Shown: positions 63,891-64,000 of the stretch, in pieces
How the letters are laid out: every line of letters starts with the position of its first letter
Numbering within the stretch: the stretch's first letter is position 1
Source of the DNA: Methylocaldum sp002005105
GTDB taxonomy: Bacteria; Pseudomonadota; Gammaproteobacteria; Methylococcales; Methylococcaceae
Assembly: GCF_051027545.1 (NCBI RefSeq)
Contig: NZ_CP194902.1
Coordinates: forward strand, 3,348,001-3,412,000
Length of the DNA: 64,000 nucleotides
Direction of reading: 5' to 3'
The notes under the pieces: model-generated
What the model was told of the DNA's origin: nothing
Database searches by the model: none
The model's input: only the letters and a program-made list of their open reading frames with translations
Translations under genes and position numbers: made by a program

Positions 63891-63968
63891 CCGCAGAGCG
63901 CAGGGGCATCGGGAATAAGTGACTTGGATGGACTGCTTGACACCGCGCGCCGACAGGAGGGAGCGAAA

Positions 63969-64000
63969 ATGAAGCGGTGCCATAGGCCGGCAATTCGTTG
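63969..64000 (+). CDS. Start of a gene cut by the window edge
   Basis: An ATG at 63969 with AGGAGGGAG just upstream starts a frame that is open to the window edge (10 codons, MKRCHRPA...). Too short to identify. The 78 bp gap after the peroxiredoxin gene allows a shared transcript. Confidence 0.4.
   Translation, partial: MKRCHRPAIR

Noticed and set aside
1..64000. CRISPR arrays, tRNA or rRNA genes, prophage genes
   Set aside because: No regularly spaced direct repeats, cloverleaf sequences or phage genes were seen on reading the window.

Overview
The window looks like chromosomal DNA of a gammaproteobacterial methylotroph, most plausibly a Methylococcales methanotroph. The grounds are family-level. 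A formaldehyde-activating-enzyme homologue is present (26573-27109). Many blocks have typical gammaproteobacterial order: miaB-ybeZ-ybeY-ybeX-lnt, ydbH-ynbE-ydbL, yajD-slyX-arfB, yceH, srkA and kup. The DNA is GC-rich and carries several short dispersed palindromic repeats. I see no rRNA, tRNA, CRISPR array, phage module or transposase gene.

Layout. 1-3.4 kb: a tightly packed operon with an FtsX/LolD-type ABC transporter, a ZnuA-like periplasmic protein with a degenerate metal site, and a partner of unknown family. 3.4-6 kb: a small-ORF and REP region, then soxD/soxC (molybdenum sulfur dehydrogenase plus cytochrome c) without other sox genes. 6.2-11.7 kb: a DUF2232 membrane protein, a rhomboid protease and glycolate oxidase glcDEF. 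11.8-17.9 kb: a small membrane protein and the miaB-phoH-ybeY-corC-lnt cluster, interrupted by a MITE-like element exactly at the phoH/ybeY stop/start overlap. 17.9-23.8 kb: a sensory block on the minus strand (histidine kinase, receiver protein, giant REC-GAF-PAS-GGDEF-EAL protein) with a four-hairpin array between genes. 24-26 kb: DOMON-like protein and a NamZ-type muramidase, then a gene-poor stretch.

26.5-33.3 kb: Fae homologue, YdbL/YnbE/YdbH envelope system, YajD, SlyX, ArfB, YceH, SrkA. 33.4-37 kb: three RRM RNA-binding proteins, a decayed DEAD-box helicase and a membrane-bound lytic transglycosylase. 37-46.3 kb: hypothetical and lipoprotein genes, Kup potassium importer, a second GGDEF-EAL protein, an M28 peptidase, an orphan antitoxin-like regulator, a ferritin-like protein and a paralogue of the 11.8 kb membrane protein. 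46.6-52.3 kb: persulfide dioxygenase-rhodanese fusion, a di-haem peroxidase with a Fur-box-like operator, and an operon for a thioredoxin/CcdA fusion, YkvA-like protein and ZIP metal transporter. 52.5-64 kb: L,D-transpeptidase, a pyruvate:ferredoxin oxidoreductase operon (GltD-like flavoprotein, NifJ, dihydroorotate-dehydrogenase-like protein), a heavy-metal P-type ATPase with a C-terminal frameshift, and a 1-Cys peroxiredoxin.

Main themes are metal handling (ABC/ZnuA-like, ZIP, P-type ATPase, Fur-like site), sulfur and redox chemistry (SoxCD, persulfide dioxygenase, CcdA fusion, peroxidases), cell-envelope maintenance (Lnt, MltD-like, L,D-transpeptidase, NamZ, YdbH) and c-di-GMP signalling. 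The most unusual observations are the MITE whose target duplication rebuilds both a stop and a start codon, the Fae homologue lacking the N-terminal histidine, the metal-site-degenerate ABC cluster, the tandem hairpin arrays, and the NifJ/GltD-like/DHOD-like operon.
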